A stretch of 64,000 nucleotides of DNA from Liolophura sinensis (taxonomy: Eukaryota > Mollusca > Polyplacophora > Chitonida > Chitonidae): assembly GCF_032854445.1 (NCBI RefSeq), contig NC_088295.1:83188644-83252643 (forward strand). The letters are read 5' to 3'. Each line of letters begins with the position of its first letter. The stretch's first letter is position 1. Below the pieces are notes generated by a model. The model did no database searches. It saw nothing but the letters and a program-made list of their open reading frames with translations, and had not been told where the DNA came from. Made by a program: the position numbers and the translations under genes. Below are positions 35,237 through 46,127 of the stretch, one piece after another.

Positions 35237-36589
35237 TACCCTCCGGCTTACAAGACACAGAATCAACATATCTAAGCGTTTCTTCATGTAACGTATCTAA
35301 ACATTTATATTCTGCCTTATCTCCGTGAAACGTTCACAATAATCCTAATGAAAGGCAAACATACACAATTCACATGGCCTAATTATGTGCTAAGAATGAA
35401 CGAATGATTATGGCTTAAGGTGATGTCACCGATGTTTTAGGCGTATTATGGCGATATGTACTAATAAATAGCAAGGGCAGGCGTGCAAATTTCATACATT
35501 AATTATCACGTGGAACAGTGTTGTGTGGCACTGCAATTGAAAAGCCCAAAATGTTCTTCTAGGGATACAAAAAGGCTTGCACTGTGTCTTAATCAGTGTC
35601 GATAGGGGAAGATTTTAAAAAGGTCTGTATTTTCTACCCACTGCCATTCTTTTAAAGGACAGAATTTCTGATTTGGATTTGATAGTTTTGAAATCTTGAT
35701 TCTATATGCCGTGTGTATCATATATGCTTTGATGGTCATTTTAATAGGTTGGTTGTTTGTCTTGTGTAAAATAGGCACAAAGGTAGAGTGAAATCCAGAT
35801 ATCTTAGTCATAATTTCGCTTGTCATCGAGTCCGATCTAAACTGCTGGCTTCGAAGACCGTGTGATTCACCTAGACTTCTACTCGACATAAATAGTGCCA
35901 ATTTATTTAGATTGCATAAAAGTTTGGAATTTGGTCTCACCATACATGCATCATTACTTTACGTTATGTCTGACGAAAACAACTGCCCAGAAATCGAGAT
36001 TATTTCACATGCCAATGCATGTCCTAACAACTTTCCCTCGAAACTGGATGCAATATAAAGCACTCGCGGTCGAACAATAGCGTCGTTATGTAAGTAGGGT
36101 CTCGCCCTTCGCTTGGGGTGTTTGATCTCGGTTTATACATTTGGTAAGCGGTAAAATTATAGAACTGAGGCTCACGCCCTCGGTCTATTGTGTAAAGGTG
36201 TGTAACCGGTATCCAACACCTCAAGCTCAGGTGATAACACTTACTAAAACTATGAGGTAGACGATGAGTGTAGAGTGGGGTGGGGGGATGGGGAGGCGTT
36301 GCGGAGTCCTGAATTTTGAATGATTGTTAAGTTGATTTCAGCACTATAAATTGTTCATTTCTAATGCTCCGGGTAACTGAAAACAAACAAATAGTTTCCC
36401 CCAATGGACGAGATAATTGTCTCCAAAATATATCGGAACATACGCAGTAGTATGCGGAATATGTGGAGAAGTTAATGGTAATTATTTATAACAAATTATT
36501 GCTAAAATACAGTTAAAAATGACCCTGTCACTTAATAATTTGTTTCAGTGCTACAGATTGTCTTTTCATGCTGATAGTTTAACCACCAG
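35237..36589. other. Unit A, region between minisatellite and first EGF exon
   Basis: Conserved in B and C. It should contain the 5' exons or promoter if each unit is a complete gene, but I cannot identify a signal-peptide exon. A G-rich motif with runs GGGG, GGGGGG and GGGG at about 36,276-36,297 could form a quadruplex. A 116-codon minus-strand frame at 35,593-35,943 is cut to 91 codons in B and C and matches nothing known. Confidence 0.4.
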
Positions 36590-36736
36590 GTGTCGATCCC
36601 TGCCAAGGAAACGTGGCTTGTGGCAACGGAACCAAGTGTTTGGGAACGGGTGATTACCTGGACGACTATGTGTGTGAATGCAAAACAGGGTTCCAAAATA
36701 TTACAAAGGATGTCAACCAACGCTCTACCTGTATTG
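36590..36736 (+). CDS. EGF-like domain exon 1, unit A
   Basis: A 147-base exon between a CCACCAG acceptor and a GTACGA donor, phase 1 at both ends, so it can be added or lost without shifting frame. It encodes VDPCQGNVACGNGTKC, a loop with GDYLDDY, then VCECKTGFQNI and ends STCI. The six cysteines are spaced as in an EGF-like domain, with disulphides 1-3, 2-4 and 5-6 expected from the family. EGF modules are extracellular binding or spacer units. It differs from unit B at seven bases, all of them replacements, including YVC for YKC before the fifth cysteine. The exon is intact, but later exons of this unit are broken. Confidence 0.85.
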
Positions 36737-37309
36737 GTACGACAGTTTTGTTTTGTTTTGTTTTTTGATAAAGAAATCCATTGGAATAAGTCGCCGTCTA
36801 ATAGTGTCTCTCATAACACTAAAGCATTAAATGAATTTTTAAGCGCCAGTAATTAGCTCCCGGTAAGCATCCTGCTACCCCAAAAAATGTTATTTTCATA
36901 AATGACCAGTACATTTATAAGCTGGTAACATATATGTGGTTGGCAGAGTTCTGAAGATGGCTAGCCCTTGACCATTGTGTCCGCACATTCCCTAAGAGCA
37001 CAGCTGTTACTTCGGCGGCTTTATGTCAGGAAGTGTATCTGGTACATGGCAAAAGTTTTCTCCAGGATCTACATGCCCGTGTTCTCCGCCCATAAACATC
37101 ACCGATGTCAGATATCTGGAATATGCTGAAATAATTTTTTGACCAACGACAACATATGAGGTAGCATGGTACACTATTTGGACATTGATTTAATTTATTC
37201 CCTAAGAACTTCCATTGTGTCTTTTCGTAATCTATGAAAACTCTTGATTGGTTTTCTTTACATGACCCCATCTTAATTTCTTAATCAGTATAATTGAAAT
37301 TGGTCTGGC

Positions 37310-37410
37310 GATTATTGACCCGGGATGTTCATTGTGGTAGACGGCTGGTAGGCCCACAAGAATCTCTGTACAGTACGTGCTAACCGTCAGTCAAATAAAT
37401 AAATAATGAT
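37310..37410 (+). mobile_element. SINE tail remnant, unit A
   Basis: GACGGCTGGTAGGCCCACAA and GTACAGTACGTGCTAACCGT followed by CAGTCAAATAAATAAATAAT resemble the decayed 3' end of the MetaSINE. Counterparts lie at about 48,085-48,177 and 58,010-58,097. Confidence 0.5.
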
Positions 37411-37470
37411 TGACAGGTGAGAGATAAAACAAACTATGCTTTATGAAAAGTGTAGATAATTACAGGGTTG

Positions 37471-37548
37471 AGGGCCGTGGTTGAGTGATTAAGAATATTG
37501 TCTTTCAATCACCAGGGCAAACGAGGTGCGGTACAATCCTCACCTTAC
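37471..37548 (+). mobile_element. tRNA-Glu-like sequence, unit A (probable SINE relic)
   Basis: GTGGTTGAGTGATTAAGAAT resembles an A-box region, TCTTTCAA an anticodon loop of Glu type, and GTGCGGTACAATCC a B box. The stems do not pair well, and unit A has an A where B and C keep GGTTCAATCC. Unlikely to be a working tRNA gene. Counterparts: 48,241-48,318 and 58,159-58,236. Confidence 0.4.
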
Positions 37549-37796
37549 ACAGGGCATTTGTTGGAGTTGTCGCTCTTCCGAAAATAAACGAGTGACGATG
37601 TTCGTGTGACAGTTTGCGCAGTCCGTTGAAAACCACTTTTCGTCCAGGAATATAGTCAGCGTGTTAATCGGTTGTTTATTAGGGTACTTTGGTTTCCTTC
37701 GATTATAAAACTTACTATAGATGACAACTTTTAGCATTTTGCACAGCTATTGGACAGCACGGAGACAATATTTGAAGTATGGTATCATTTGCACAG

Positions 37797-37917
37797 ATGA
37801 AAATGAATGCATCATCAAGTCCCCGTGTTCATTCATTGAGGAGTGTGTTAACACATACGGGGGTTACCGCTGTAACTGTGAGAACGGGATTTGCGGTCAA
37901 ATCCGGTACATGCTCAG
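37797..37917 (+). pseudogene. Calcium-binding EGF exon 2, unit A, frameshifted
   Basis: It starts in phase 1 with DENECIIKSPCSFIEECVNT, then YGGYRCNC. DxNEC and C-x-N-x4-Y-x-C are the signature of a calcium-binding EGF module with a possible Asn/Asp hydroxylation site. An extra C after the fifth cysteine (GAGAACGGG against AAGAAGGG in B) shifts the frame: residues become ENGICGQIRYMLR, the sixth cysteine is lost and the 3' border changes phase (121 bases instead of 120). Either the copy is dead or the base is a consensus error; similar extra bases occur elsewhere in the unit. Confidence 0.8.
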
Positions 37918-38329
37918 GTACGGTCTTTAAAGCAGAAGCCCTTAACTCAAAATGAATATTATTTGTTTTGGAAAGCGGACAGAACGAAATGATATTGATA
38001 TTGTTGCCACTAATGTCTCTGATGACGATCGCTTCCAGTGAACTGCTATACAAAATTTGATTAGCTGATAAGTAAAATAGAAAACAAACATGGTTAAAAG
38101 TCATTTAAATTGAATCCCTGAGAGACCAGTTTCAATTTTCACTTTACTTACACCACTCGCATTTGTTGTAATTTGACGCCATGGATATGGTATATTTTGT
38201 GGAAGCACGTAAGTTAAGGTGAAAAAAAATGAAACGATTTCATTCCCCTTATTATATTTGTATAAAATATATAAGGGTTAAAATGGTAATAGTGTTTCTC
38301 ATTTTGTTGGTTGTTCAACACCGTTGTAG

Positions 38330-38446
38330 ATATAGACGAATGTGCGGACAAAGAAGCCTGTGGGACTGGGACGTGTAACAATACGTACGGATCGTACGCG
38401 TGTAAGTGTGAGGACGGTGGTGTGATTCAAGGTACACCATGTAAAG
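38330..38446 (+). CDS. Calcium-binding EGF exon 3, unit A
   Basis: A 117-base phase 1-1 exon between a TTGTAG acceptor and an excellent donor (AAAG then GTAAGA). It encodes DIDECADKEACGTGTCNNTY, then GSYACKCEDGGVIQGTPCK: six cysteines, DxDEC and C-N-N-x4-Y-x-C, a canonical calcium-binding EGF domain. Neighbouring cbEGF modules bind calcium between them and form rigid rods, as in fibrillin or Notch-like proteins. This exon is intact although exon 2 just before it is frameshifted. Confidence 0.85.
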
Positions 38447-39818
38447 GTAAGAACTTTATCTTCGCAGGTGCCTTAGAAATCAAGCTGTGCAAACATTCTG
38501 GAAATATTTAAGTCGTAAAATAGGCGATCAATTTTGCACATCTTATCACAGTGTAAAACTGATCTGACATATATGTGTCAGTCACCAAACAGAAGGAGTA
38601 AATGTCTGATATTGGGCAAGATTTTACACAACAATGAAACCAAAATGCAGACATTCTTCACATGTTGTCAATACTTAAGTTCCCCAAACTACATGCTCAT
38701 TGTCATACATAAGAAACATTTCCCATGCGTAATTTAGCTAGTCCCATTAAAGTTTAATTCGACAATTTTCTCGCGTGTCTACCAGATACCAGTTTACGTT
38801 TAGTGTCATTTTTTCAAAAAGCAATTTCATAGTAAGAAAATAAATTCGAATCAAGGCTCGCAGAGAAGAACGCGTAACTAAAGAATACAGTCGTTTTCTC
38901 AACGAATCAAACAAATGCCTCAACTATGATGGTAAACTGGTTCCAGCATGTCGAGTAGAGCGGTGTAGGAGTCATAAAAGAAAAATCCTCCATAAATGAA
39001 ACCTTGCATTTTCAAGCCAACCTTATATGAATATTTTTCACTTAAGCTACTAAGGAGAAAACATGTTTCATTTAAATTAGATTCTAACGGTGCAACCTAC
39101 CTTGAATGAAAAGTGCCTACCATACCTAAAATTTAAGGACTGGCTCAGCAGCAGTTGTTAATACACTGTGTATATGGCCTGGTCACATTTAAGGTATCAT
39201 GGGCGTTTTTACATTGCATAGAAACAGTACTGCAAATATTTCATTGATAAAGATTGTGAATTTACGATTACATCAGTCAAATTTCCTGATCTCTATTTTT
39301 GTTTTGCGTGTGTGTGTTTTTAACGGAAAAAAGAACAAGTATAAAATAGCATGGTATATGCGCATTTGCGTCCCAACTTTCTTAGTCCTTACCTATGTAG
39401 CACTCGTTTTTGTTTTTTCATATGGTATCAAAGACAAGACGTTCCGGACAATAAGTAGGGTACATCAACGTACAATTAATTACAGACTAATGCATTCATG
39501 CGCTAAATGTTAAAATTAAGTCGCATATATTGTAACCATTCTTTATACTTCTTAGTTGGATTTAATTATAAATGATTGATTACCAAAACACGTGGAGAAA
39601 ATAGTTTTTAGGCAGGTCTGGAAAATACCTTTTAATAAAATGCCAGAGAGTATAGCAGAGACATTGCTTCAGCGTCATAGTAGGGCAGTCAAAGTTAAGC
39701 TTGGTTTTGATTTGAGAAAAACATGTGGCCGGGCTGTGGCCAATCATGTTCGAAGAATGCATTCAAGTGAAAAACCAAAGTATAATACCGATAAAAATGT
39801 GCATATTTTCCATTGTAG

Positions 39819-39895
39819 TTGTTGCCGTGACCATGAGTGTCGTGGAACTGCTGGTGTTGTTGTTAGTTCTCGGAGGGCCTGATTCGCGCAAGTAG
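39819..39895 (+). pseudogene. Transmembrane exon, unit A, frameshifted
   Basis: After a plausible acceptor (ATTTTCCATTGTAG) the phase-1 frame reads VVAVTMSVVELLVLLLVLGG, a strong membrane helix. An extra C (GAGGGCCTGA against GAGGGCTGA in B) then changes the basic stretch LIRASRRWE seen in B and C to PDSRK and a stop. The protein would lose its cytoplasmic side. Whether this is decay or a sequence error is open. Confidence 0.5.
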
Positions 39896-40114
39896 AAGGT
39901 GGGAAACGTTGATATCGCGCTGCAAAAAATCGCTAAAAATGAGCAGAATATAGAACATTACTACAGATAGAATAACTTATTGATGCATTTAACACACCGA
40001 TGTGAAGTGTCGCCCTCTTGAGCAAGAGGTCCGAGATTCTATTGTTATAAGCGAATAGAATTCTCTGCTTGCACTATGTTGTCAACGGGGCAAAGTCATT
40101 AAAATGACAGTATT

Positions 40115-40215
40115 CTTTTCGTTACAATAACAACGAGCTCCCGCATTACAATAACAACGAGCCCTCGCATTACACTAACAGTAAGCTCTGACATTACGCT
40201 AGCAGCGAGCCTCGT
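40115..40215. repeat. Short minisatellite, 24-bp unit, 4 copies, unit A
   Basis: CATTACAATAACAACGAGCT followed by CCCG repeats with drift. The same array is in unit B; unit C has lost it in a deletion of about 230 bases. Confidence 0.8.
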
Positions 40216-40405
40216 TTTACAGCAAAAGCGAGATTTCAGGCAACAATTAACGAGCAAGAGCGACGCATAAAACAAATACATTTTAGCGGCCTTTCACTAT
40301 CACTTATCCTAACATCGTAAGGATAAATTGTTGTTACGCTCTTTTCCCTTATTTCTGAATTCTCTTTGTTTTGTACTTTTCAAAAGAACTTCTTTGTTTT
40401 TTTAG

Positions 40406-40526
40406 AAAAACCTTGAGCTGTTCAACCACTCTGCGCTCTTTCTTCTCTGCAAACACGTGGTTCGTACCTCAGAACCTGAAAATGGAGACGGAAGACTTCC
40501 AGATACTGGAATATGTTATATGCTGA
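40406..40526 (+). pseudogene. Candidate last exon, unit A, two frameshifts
   Basis: The same strong acceptor (T-run then TTTAG) as in B and C, but with an extra A directly after it (AAAAACC against AAAACC) and another in GCAAACACG, so the open frame of B and C is interrupted: the phase-1 reading stops after a few codons. 121 bases against 119. Confidence 0.45.
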
Positions 40527-42179
40527 AAGAGAAATACACAATTCCATCACATAATAATTCAGTCGACGGAGAGGAAAGGGAATGTTTCTATTCGTTGTCT
40601 AAATATTGAAACTCCAGGAGCGCGTGTACAGACCTATCGTCTCAGTTATATTCAGAATCGATCCAGCTAAATGTTTAAGTGACACAAACTTTTTAGGCTC
40701 ACTTCGAGGGTTATATGTTTATATAAACGATGATAGATTACCATGATAATTAATTACACCGACTTTCACACTTTGGTTTCATAATTTTGCACATCTAATC
40801 AGCCTCATCACATGATGTCCAGTGTTTACAGCCTGATGGTAAAAAAACATTGAAAAGTTCAGTTTTATTTCGTCACTCTACCAGACCCTGTCGTGAACAA
40901 CAAGCCACCTTAAACAGGAATAATCGACGTATCTCTCTCTCGCTCCACAGAAACCACTGTGTTATTATCGTATGCTCAAAGTTTTTTAGATCGCATGTAT
41001 CTGAAGTTTGTGAGAAGGAAGTTAGACAGCCGAGCGCCTTAAAGTTTATGAGCTATTTGCTAAACGTAAAACGTACTATCTCAAGACATTTGTGAGAGTT
41101 CATTTTCTCCACTGGTTTCTTGTATTAATAGATTTATTTGATTGGATTTTTGCGCTTTTTGTTCTTAATTGAGGTGCAAGAGGAGTGATTTTCTGAGCTT
41201 AAGAGAAGAAGAGCGATACTCCGCTACGTATATAATGAATTACTAATCAAATAGCGACCTTCTTGATGATGAATTCAAATTTGTGCTCAATACTACTTCA
41301 TCGACGGAGACGGCCAAGGATGAGAGATTTTTAAATCTATGAAAAGTTAAACTTCTTGTGTGCATTCAGTCCTTTCTGTGTCACGAGCACGCATTAATGA
41401 TCTCAGAGCTAAATTTACACCGGAAGTTCCACGAGTAAAAACAAACACTTTTCTTAATAATTTGTTATGATTTATTGTTCTAATCAAGTCTGTCAGTAAG
41501 TTAGGAATACTAAACAACTTAAAACGAATTATATGAGTCCAATTGTAATTTTTGACTGATTCGGAATAATATGTAAACCAAAATCAAACTTGTAGGATAT
41601 AAAACGGTACAAAACCAATGTTCTTGCATTAGTTTCCGATTGATACACACGGTATATAACATACCTCATTGTCTGTCTATTTCTCTTTTTATATTCTCTA
41701 TTAATTTATTATCGATAACCCTCTTAATATGTCATGTATGAATGTATGCTTGGGGTTTTTACGACGGACTGTTTCAAAATCGTCATATGACGACGAGGAG
41801 TACTGCCTATAGATGATGGGATAGCGCTCGCCACGAATGACATTAACATGAGTCGACAGTTCAGCTTAGTTTTCAAGGAAGAAGGAAGGTGCATAAAGTG
41901 ACATACTACCTCTAAACTAACAATGATATGCAGTAATTTAGTATAATTGTGGTGGATTTCAAGTAATTGAGGGATTTGATTATGCCTGTTTGATTTCACG
42001 TTATCGTTTATGATTAGTTGGAAGTTTCATGTGAGTCAGGGCAGGGGAAGGGAGGGATTTGTAAGGAAGCCGATAGAGATCACATCCCTGTTTCGCTGCC
42101 TCGTTACCTAGTTTCGCTCCCTCACTGTATTAGAAATGTCTAAGAAGCGAGATGTCCTCTATCAACTTCCATATAGATT
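40527..42179. other. Unit A, 3' flank of the EGF gene
   Basis: Conserved with B and C but with no frame that stays open in all three. It may include 3' untranslated sequence; an AATAAA signal that decides the end was not identified. Confidence 0.35.
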
Positions 42180-42419
42180 GCTCTATTTATTTCATTACGA
42201 TAGAATATTCAACTTATACAACGGCGGCCAGCATTATGGTGGGAAGAAACCGGACGGAACCAGGAGGAAACCCACGACCATCGGCAGGTTGCTGGAAGAC
42301 CTTCCCACATGCGGTCGGAGAGGAGCCAGCATGAGCTGGACTTGAACTGCATTGGCGAGAGGATCCTGGGTCATATCGCCGTGCTGTCATCCTAACGACC
42401 TCGGACACGGAGGCCCACG
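42180..42419 (-). mobile_element. MetaSINE-like SINE, full length, unit A
   Basis: On the minus strand from GGGCCTCCGTGTCCGAGGTC (tRNA-like head with A box) through a B-box region (GCAGTTCAAGTCCAGC), the body CCGATGGTCGTGGGTTTCCT and the core CCACCATAATGCTGGCCGCC to a short tail. The core end is damaged. Copies in the same place: 52,956-53,192 and 62,494-62,714. Confidence 0.85.
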
Positions 42420-42809
42420 ATTTGTTTTAAAATAAGCGAAAATGCATACACATCGACAGTTGATAATTATCACCCCTTTAATTCGTCACGTGTATAAACT
42501 TAAATTATATCAATTGCAGTAAGCTTCCTGCTTTCGGTGTGCTAATGCAAATGATAATTGTTTAAAAGTTACCGTCATTTTAAGGTTCTGTAGAACACGT
42601 GATGACCATGACATTTGAATGTAATATAACATTTGCGCATGGAGATACGTATAAAGAAACATGACTATGAAACAGCCTGAAATTAAAATGCGCTTGAAAG
42701 TATTTTGGTGTGTAAACGTGTGAGTTTATTTTGCCGTATGACGTCATTCACTTTAGTTTTATGTATGTACATAAGCCTGGGGGTTACGTCATACTTAACG
42801 ATTTTCAGT

Positions 42810-43110
42810 CATATGGCGACGAGGAGTCACTTGGTATGTGTACGTATTCTGTGTCTTCTTCTGGCAGGGCGAGTTCATGTCGCCAACGTGCTGCCGCTAC
42901 TGAAGTATCATGCCGAAGACACCAGACATGACACCCCACCCACTCGCCGGGCCAATCAGTCATATTTCCTTGCTGTAACCTCTCAGTGCTGAGCGCCAAG
43001 CCAGGCAGCAAGAATACCATTTTTAAAGCCTTTTGTATGTGACCCGACCCGGGTTTGATCCCGAGTCTCCTGACATCTTAACCATTAGGCCACCGAAGTA
43101 GTTCCCATAT
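42810..43110 (-). mobile_element. Second SINE family, tRNA-derived head, unit A
   Basis: Minus strand from about 43,110: GGTGGCCTAATGGTTAAGAT is an A-box region and GGGATCAAACCCGGGTCG a B box, both well preserved. The body CTTGGCGCTCAGCACTGAGA, GGTTACAGCAAGG and GACTGATTGGCCCGG follows. I recall similar elements in mollusc genomes; the family name is not certain. The 3' end is not sharply defined. Copies: 53,580-53,880 and 63,105-63,400. Confidence 0.7.
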
Positions 43111-43129
43111 ACCACCTACATATGCCACA

Positions 43130-43178
43130 TATTCTTGAGTACAGTGTAAAACACCAACCAAATAAATAAATAAATATA
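43130..43178 (+). mobile_element. MetaSINE-like tail fragment, unit A
   Basis: ATTCTTGAGTACAGTGTAAA then ACACCAACCAAATAAATAAA is the 3' end of the element without body. It lies against the head of the minus-strand tRNA-derived SINE. Copies: about 53,906-53,950 and 63,429-63,472. Confidence 0.7.
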
Positions 43179-43640
43179 TGTACATGCACAGTGTCTGACG
43201 GAATGCATACCTCTGGGATAAAATCTATGTTCAAACCGAACTGACATTACATTTTTTTTCATTTTACATAAAGCTATGTAAACTAAATAGCTAAAGTAAT
43301 GACTACCTTTATGCAAGATATATCAAAAGTGATTGATGATAACAAGTTTCTCCATACACGGTTAATGTATATGTACAGCAGGTATGCTGATTGAGCTATA
43401 TTATGGATTCCACCAACCATAAACCTCTCCAAACAATGCAGAGACTGGCATAAAACGGGGCCGAATAATGAAAAAAATAATGCCATCGCACTGATGAACT
43501 GGATTTTGACGATGTTCCTACCTTCCTCATACTAGACTCTACGAAAAGTATGCTTATCGATTTCATATCCCTCACTCTCTCTGTGTATGATAAATGTCAG
43601 CTATCATAGCACCGAAACGATGGTTTACATATATATGACA

Positions 43641-43725
43641 ACTTATTTATTTGATTGTTGTTTTTACGCCGTACTCAGGAATATTTCACTTATACAAGGG
43701 CGTCCGGCATTGTGGTGGGAAATTG
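43641..43725 (-). mobile_element. Truncated MetaSINE-like fragment, unit B
   Basis: Same insertion as at 32,613, with small changes (TACGCCGTACTCAGG on the plus strand). Confidence 0.8.
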
Positions 43726-43995
43726 ATGACGAATTAAACAGGAAGTTTTTGACAAGGCGTATAGTGCTTTTAACTTTTCCTGTTCATCGTTAAATTTTGC
43801 CGCCGAAGTCCAGAATTGGAACTGCATGATGTTGTGTGCGGCAACAAGCTTGGCGACAACTGTCGGCCTTTTCATTGTCTTCGTGGAATTACGTGTATCA
43901 GGTATGTGCTAAAGTATTTCTCATTCCCCCCAGCGCAATGGGTTCTAGATGACTAGCAGGAAAGTGACACGTTCGGTGGAATATAACTGCTGTTT

Positions 43996-46127
43996 ATAGT
44001 AATGTGGATAGCCTGTTGTCCTGGTAATGTGGATAGCCTGTTGTCCTGGTAATGTGGATAGCCTGTTTTCATGGCAATGTGGATAGGCTGTTGTCCTGGT
44101 AATGTCAAATCACCAGGGTAATGTAGATACCCTGTTATTAAGGTAATTTGGATATATTAGGATATATGAGGTTAGGATAGTATACATTGCCTTTTGCCAA
44201 AATAATGGCATGGAAGGCTTGCTGTTAAATGTGGACAGTCTCTCTGTCGGGTGTAATGTGGGTAGTCTGTTGAAATTGTAATGTGTGTAATCTGTTGTCA
44301 GTGTAATGTGGGTAATCTGTTGGTCAGGGTATTGTGGGTAATCTGTTGTCAGTGTAATGTGGGCAATCTGTTGTCAGTGTAATGTGGATAATCTGTTGTC
44401 AGTGTAATGTGGGTAATATGTTGGCTGGGTAATGTCGACAGTTTCTTTCTCAGTGTAATGTGAGTAAATCTGTTGTAATGTGTGTAATCTGTTGTCAGTC
44501 TAATGTGGATAATCTGTTGGCAGGGTAATATGGGTAATCTGTCGACAGGGTAATGTGTGTAGTCTGTTGTTAGTGTAATGTAGGTAATCTGTTGTCAGTG
44601 TAATGTGGGTAATCTGTTGTCAGGGTATTGTGGGTAATCTGTTGTCAGTGTAATGTGGGCAATCTGTTGTCAGTGTAATGTGGATAATCTGTTGTCAGTG
44701 TAAAGTGGGTAATATGTTGGCAGGGTAATGTCGACAGTTTATTTCTCAGTGTAATGTGAGTAAATCTGTTTTCATTGTAATATAGGTAAATCTGTTGTCA
44801 GTGTAATGTGGATAATCTGTTGGCAGGGTAATGTGGGTAATCTGTCGACAGGGTAATGTGTGTAGTCTGTTGTTATTGTAATGTAGGTAATCTGTTGTCA
44901 GGGTAATGTGGGTAATATGTTGTCAGGTTAATGTAGGTAATCTGTTGTCAGGGTAATGTGGGTAATATGTTGTCAAGGTAATGTAGGTAATCTGTTGTCA
45001 GGGTAATGTGGGTAATATGTTGTAAGGGTAATGTAGGTAATCTGTTGTCAGGGTAATGTGGACAATCTGTTGTCAGGGTAATGTGGGTAATATGTTTTCA
45101 GGGTAATGTGGGTAGTCTGTTGTCTGTGAAATGTGGGTAATATGTTGTCAGGGTAATGTAGGTAATCTGTTGTCAGGGTAATGTGGATAATCTGTTGTCA
45201 GGGTAATGTGGGTAATATGTTGTCAGAGTAATGTGGATAATCTTTTGTCAGGGTAATGTGGATAATCTTTTGTCAGGGTAATGTGGATAATCTGTTGTCA
45301 GGGTAATGTGGATAATCTGTTGTCAGGGTTATGTGAATAATCTGTAGTCAGGGTAATGTAGGTAATCTGTTGTCAGGGTAATGTGGGTAATCTGTTGTCA
45401 GGGTAATGTGAATAATCTCTTGTCAGGGTAATGTGGGTAATATTTTGTCAGAGTAATGTGGGTAATCTGTTGTCAGGGTAATGTGGGTAATCTGTTGTCA
45501 GTGTAATGTATGTAATCTCTTGTCAGGGTAAAGTGAGTAATATGTTGTTAGGGTAATGTGGATAATCTGTTGTCAGGGTAATGTAGGTAATCTATTGTCA
45601 GGGTAATGTGGATAATCTGTTGTCAGGGTAATGTGGGTAATCTGTTGTCAGGGTAGTGTGGGTAATCTGTTGTCAGGGTAATGTGGGTAATCTGTTGTCA
45701 GGGTAATGTAGGTAATCTGTTGTCAGGGTAATGTAGGTAATCTGTTGTCAGGGTAATGTGGATAATCTGTTGTCAGGGTAATGTGGGGAATATGTTGTCA
45801 GGGTAATGTGGGTAATATGTTGTAAGGGTAATGTGGGTAATCTGTTGTCAGAAAAATGTGGGTAATCTGTTGTCAGTGAAATGTGGGTAATATGTTGTCA
45901 GGTTAATGTAGGTAATCTGTTGTCAGGGTAATGTGGGTAATATGTTGTCAGGGTAATGTGGATAATCTGTTGTCAGGGTAATGTGTGTAATATGTTGTCA
46001 GGGTAATGTGGGTAATATGTTGTCAGGGTAATGGGGATAGTCTTTTGTCAGGGTAATGTGTGTAATCTGTTTTCAGGGTAATGTGGGTAATCTGTTGTCA
46101 GGGTAATGTGGGTAATATGTTGGCAGG
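43996..46127. repeat. 25-bp minisatellite, unit B, about 85 copies
   Basis: Same unit as in A. The first 170 bases have GTCCTGG variants and a gap of non-repeat sequence (about 44,155-44,230) that also occurs in C. From 44,900 rightwards the copies are homogeneous and ordered differently from A, so the arrays have expanded independently since duplication. Confidence 0.97.

Larger units (their letters stand above)
32503..43530 (+). repeat. Tandem unit A (11.03 kb)
   Basis: First of three head-to-tail units, defined from ACTAGACTCTACGAAAAG to its next occurrence. It holds a SINE fragment, the 25-bp minisatellite, three EGF exons, a transmembrane exon, a last exon and a SINE cluster. Non-repetitive parts match B and C almost base for base. 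Relative to B and C, homopolymers between about 38,700 and 42,700 are often one base longer here. Confidence 0.95.

Noticed and set aside
35593-35943. 116-codon minus-strand frame present in all units
   Set aside because: It is cut to 91 codons in B and C, matches no family, and its similarity is no higher than that of surrounding non-coding DNA.
37471-37548. A functional tRNA-Glu gene
   Set aside because: A- and B-box-like words are present but stems do not pair and the B box differs in unit A; a SINE relic is more likely.
38283-38340. ATG with a signal-like peptide MVIVFLILLVV just before EGF3, preceded by a TATA-like word
   Set aside because: Its frame does not join the EGF3 frame and no donor lies between; the T-rich stretch is better explained as the splice acceptor tract of EGF3.
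39601-39882. Plus-strand frame (84 codons in B and C) with HVRRMHSSEKP, resembling a zinc-finger linker
   Set aside because: Only one cysteine is near the histidines, so no C2H2 finger forms. B-C differences in this frame are mostly replacements, while the overlapping membrane frame has more silent ones and a clear helix.
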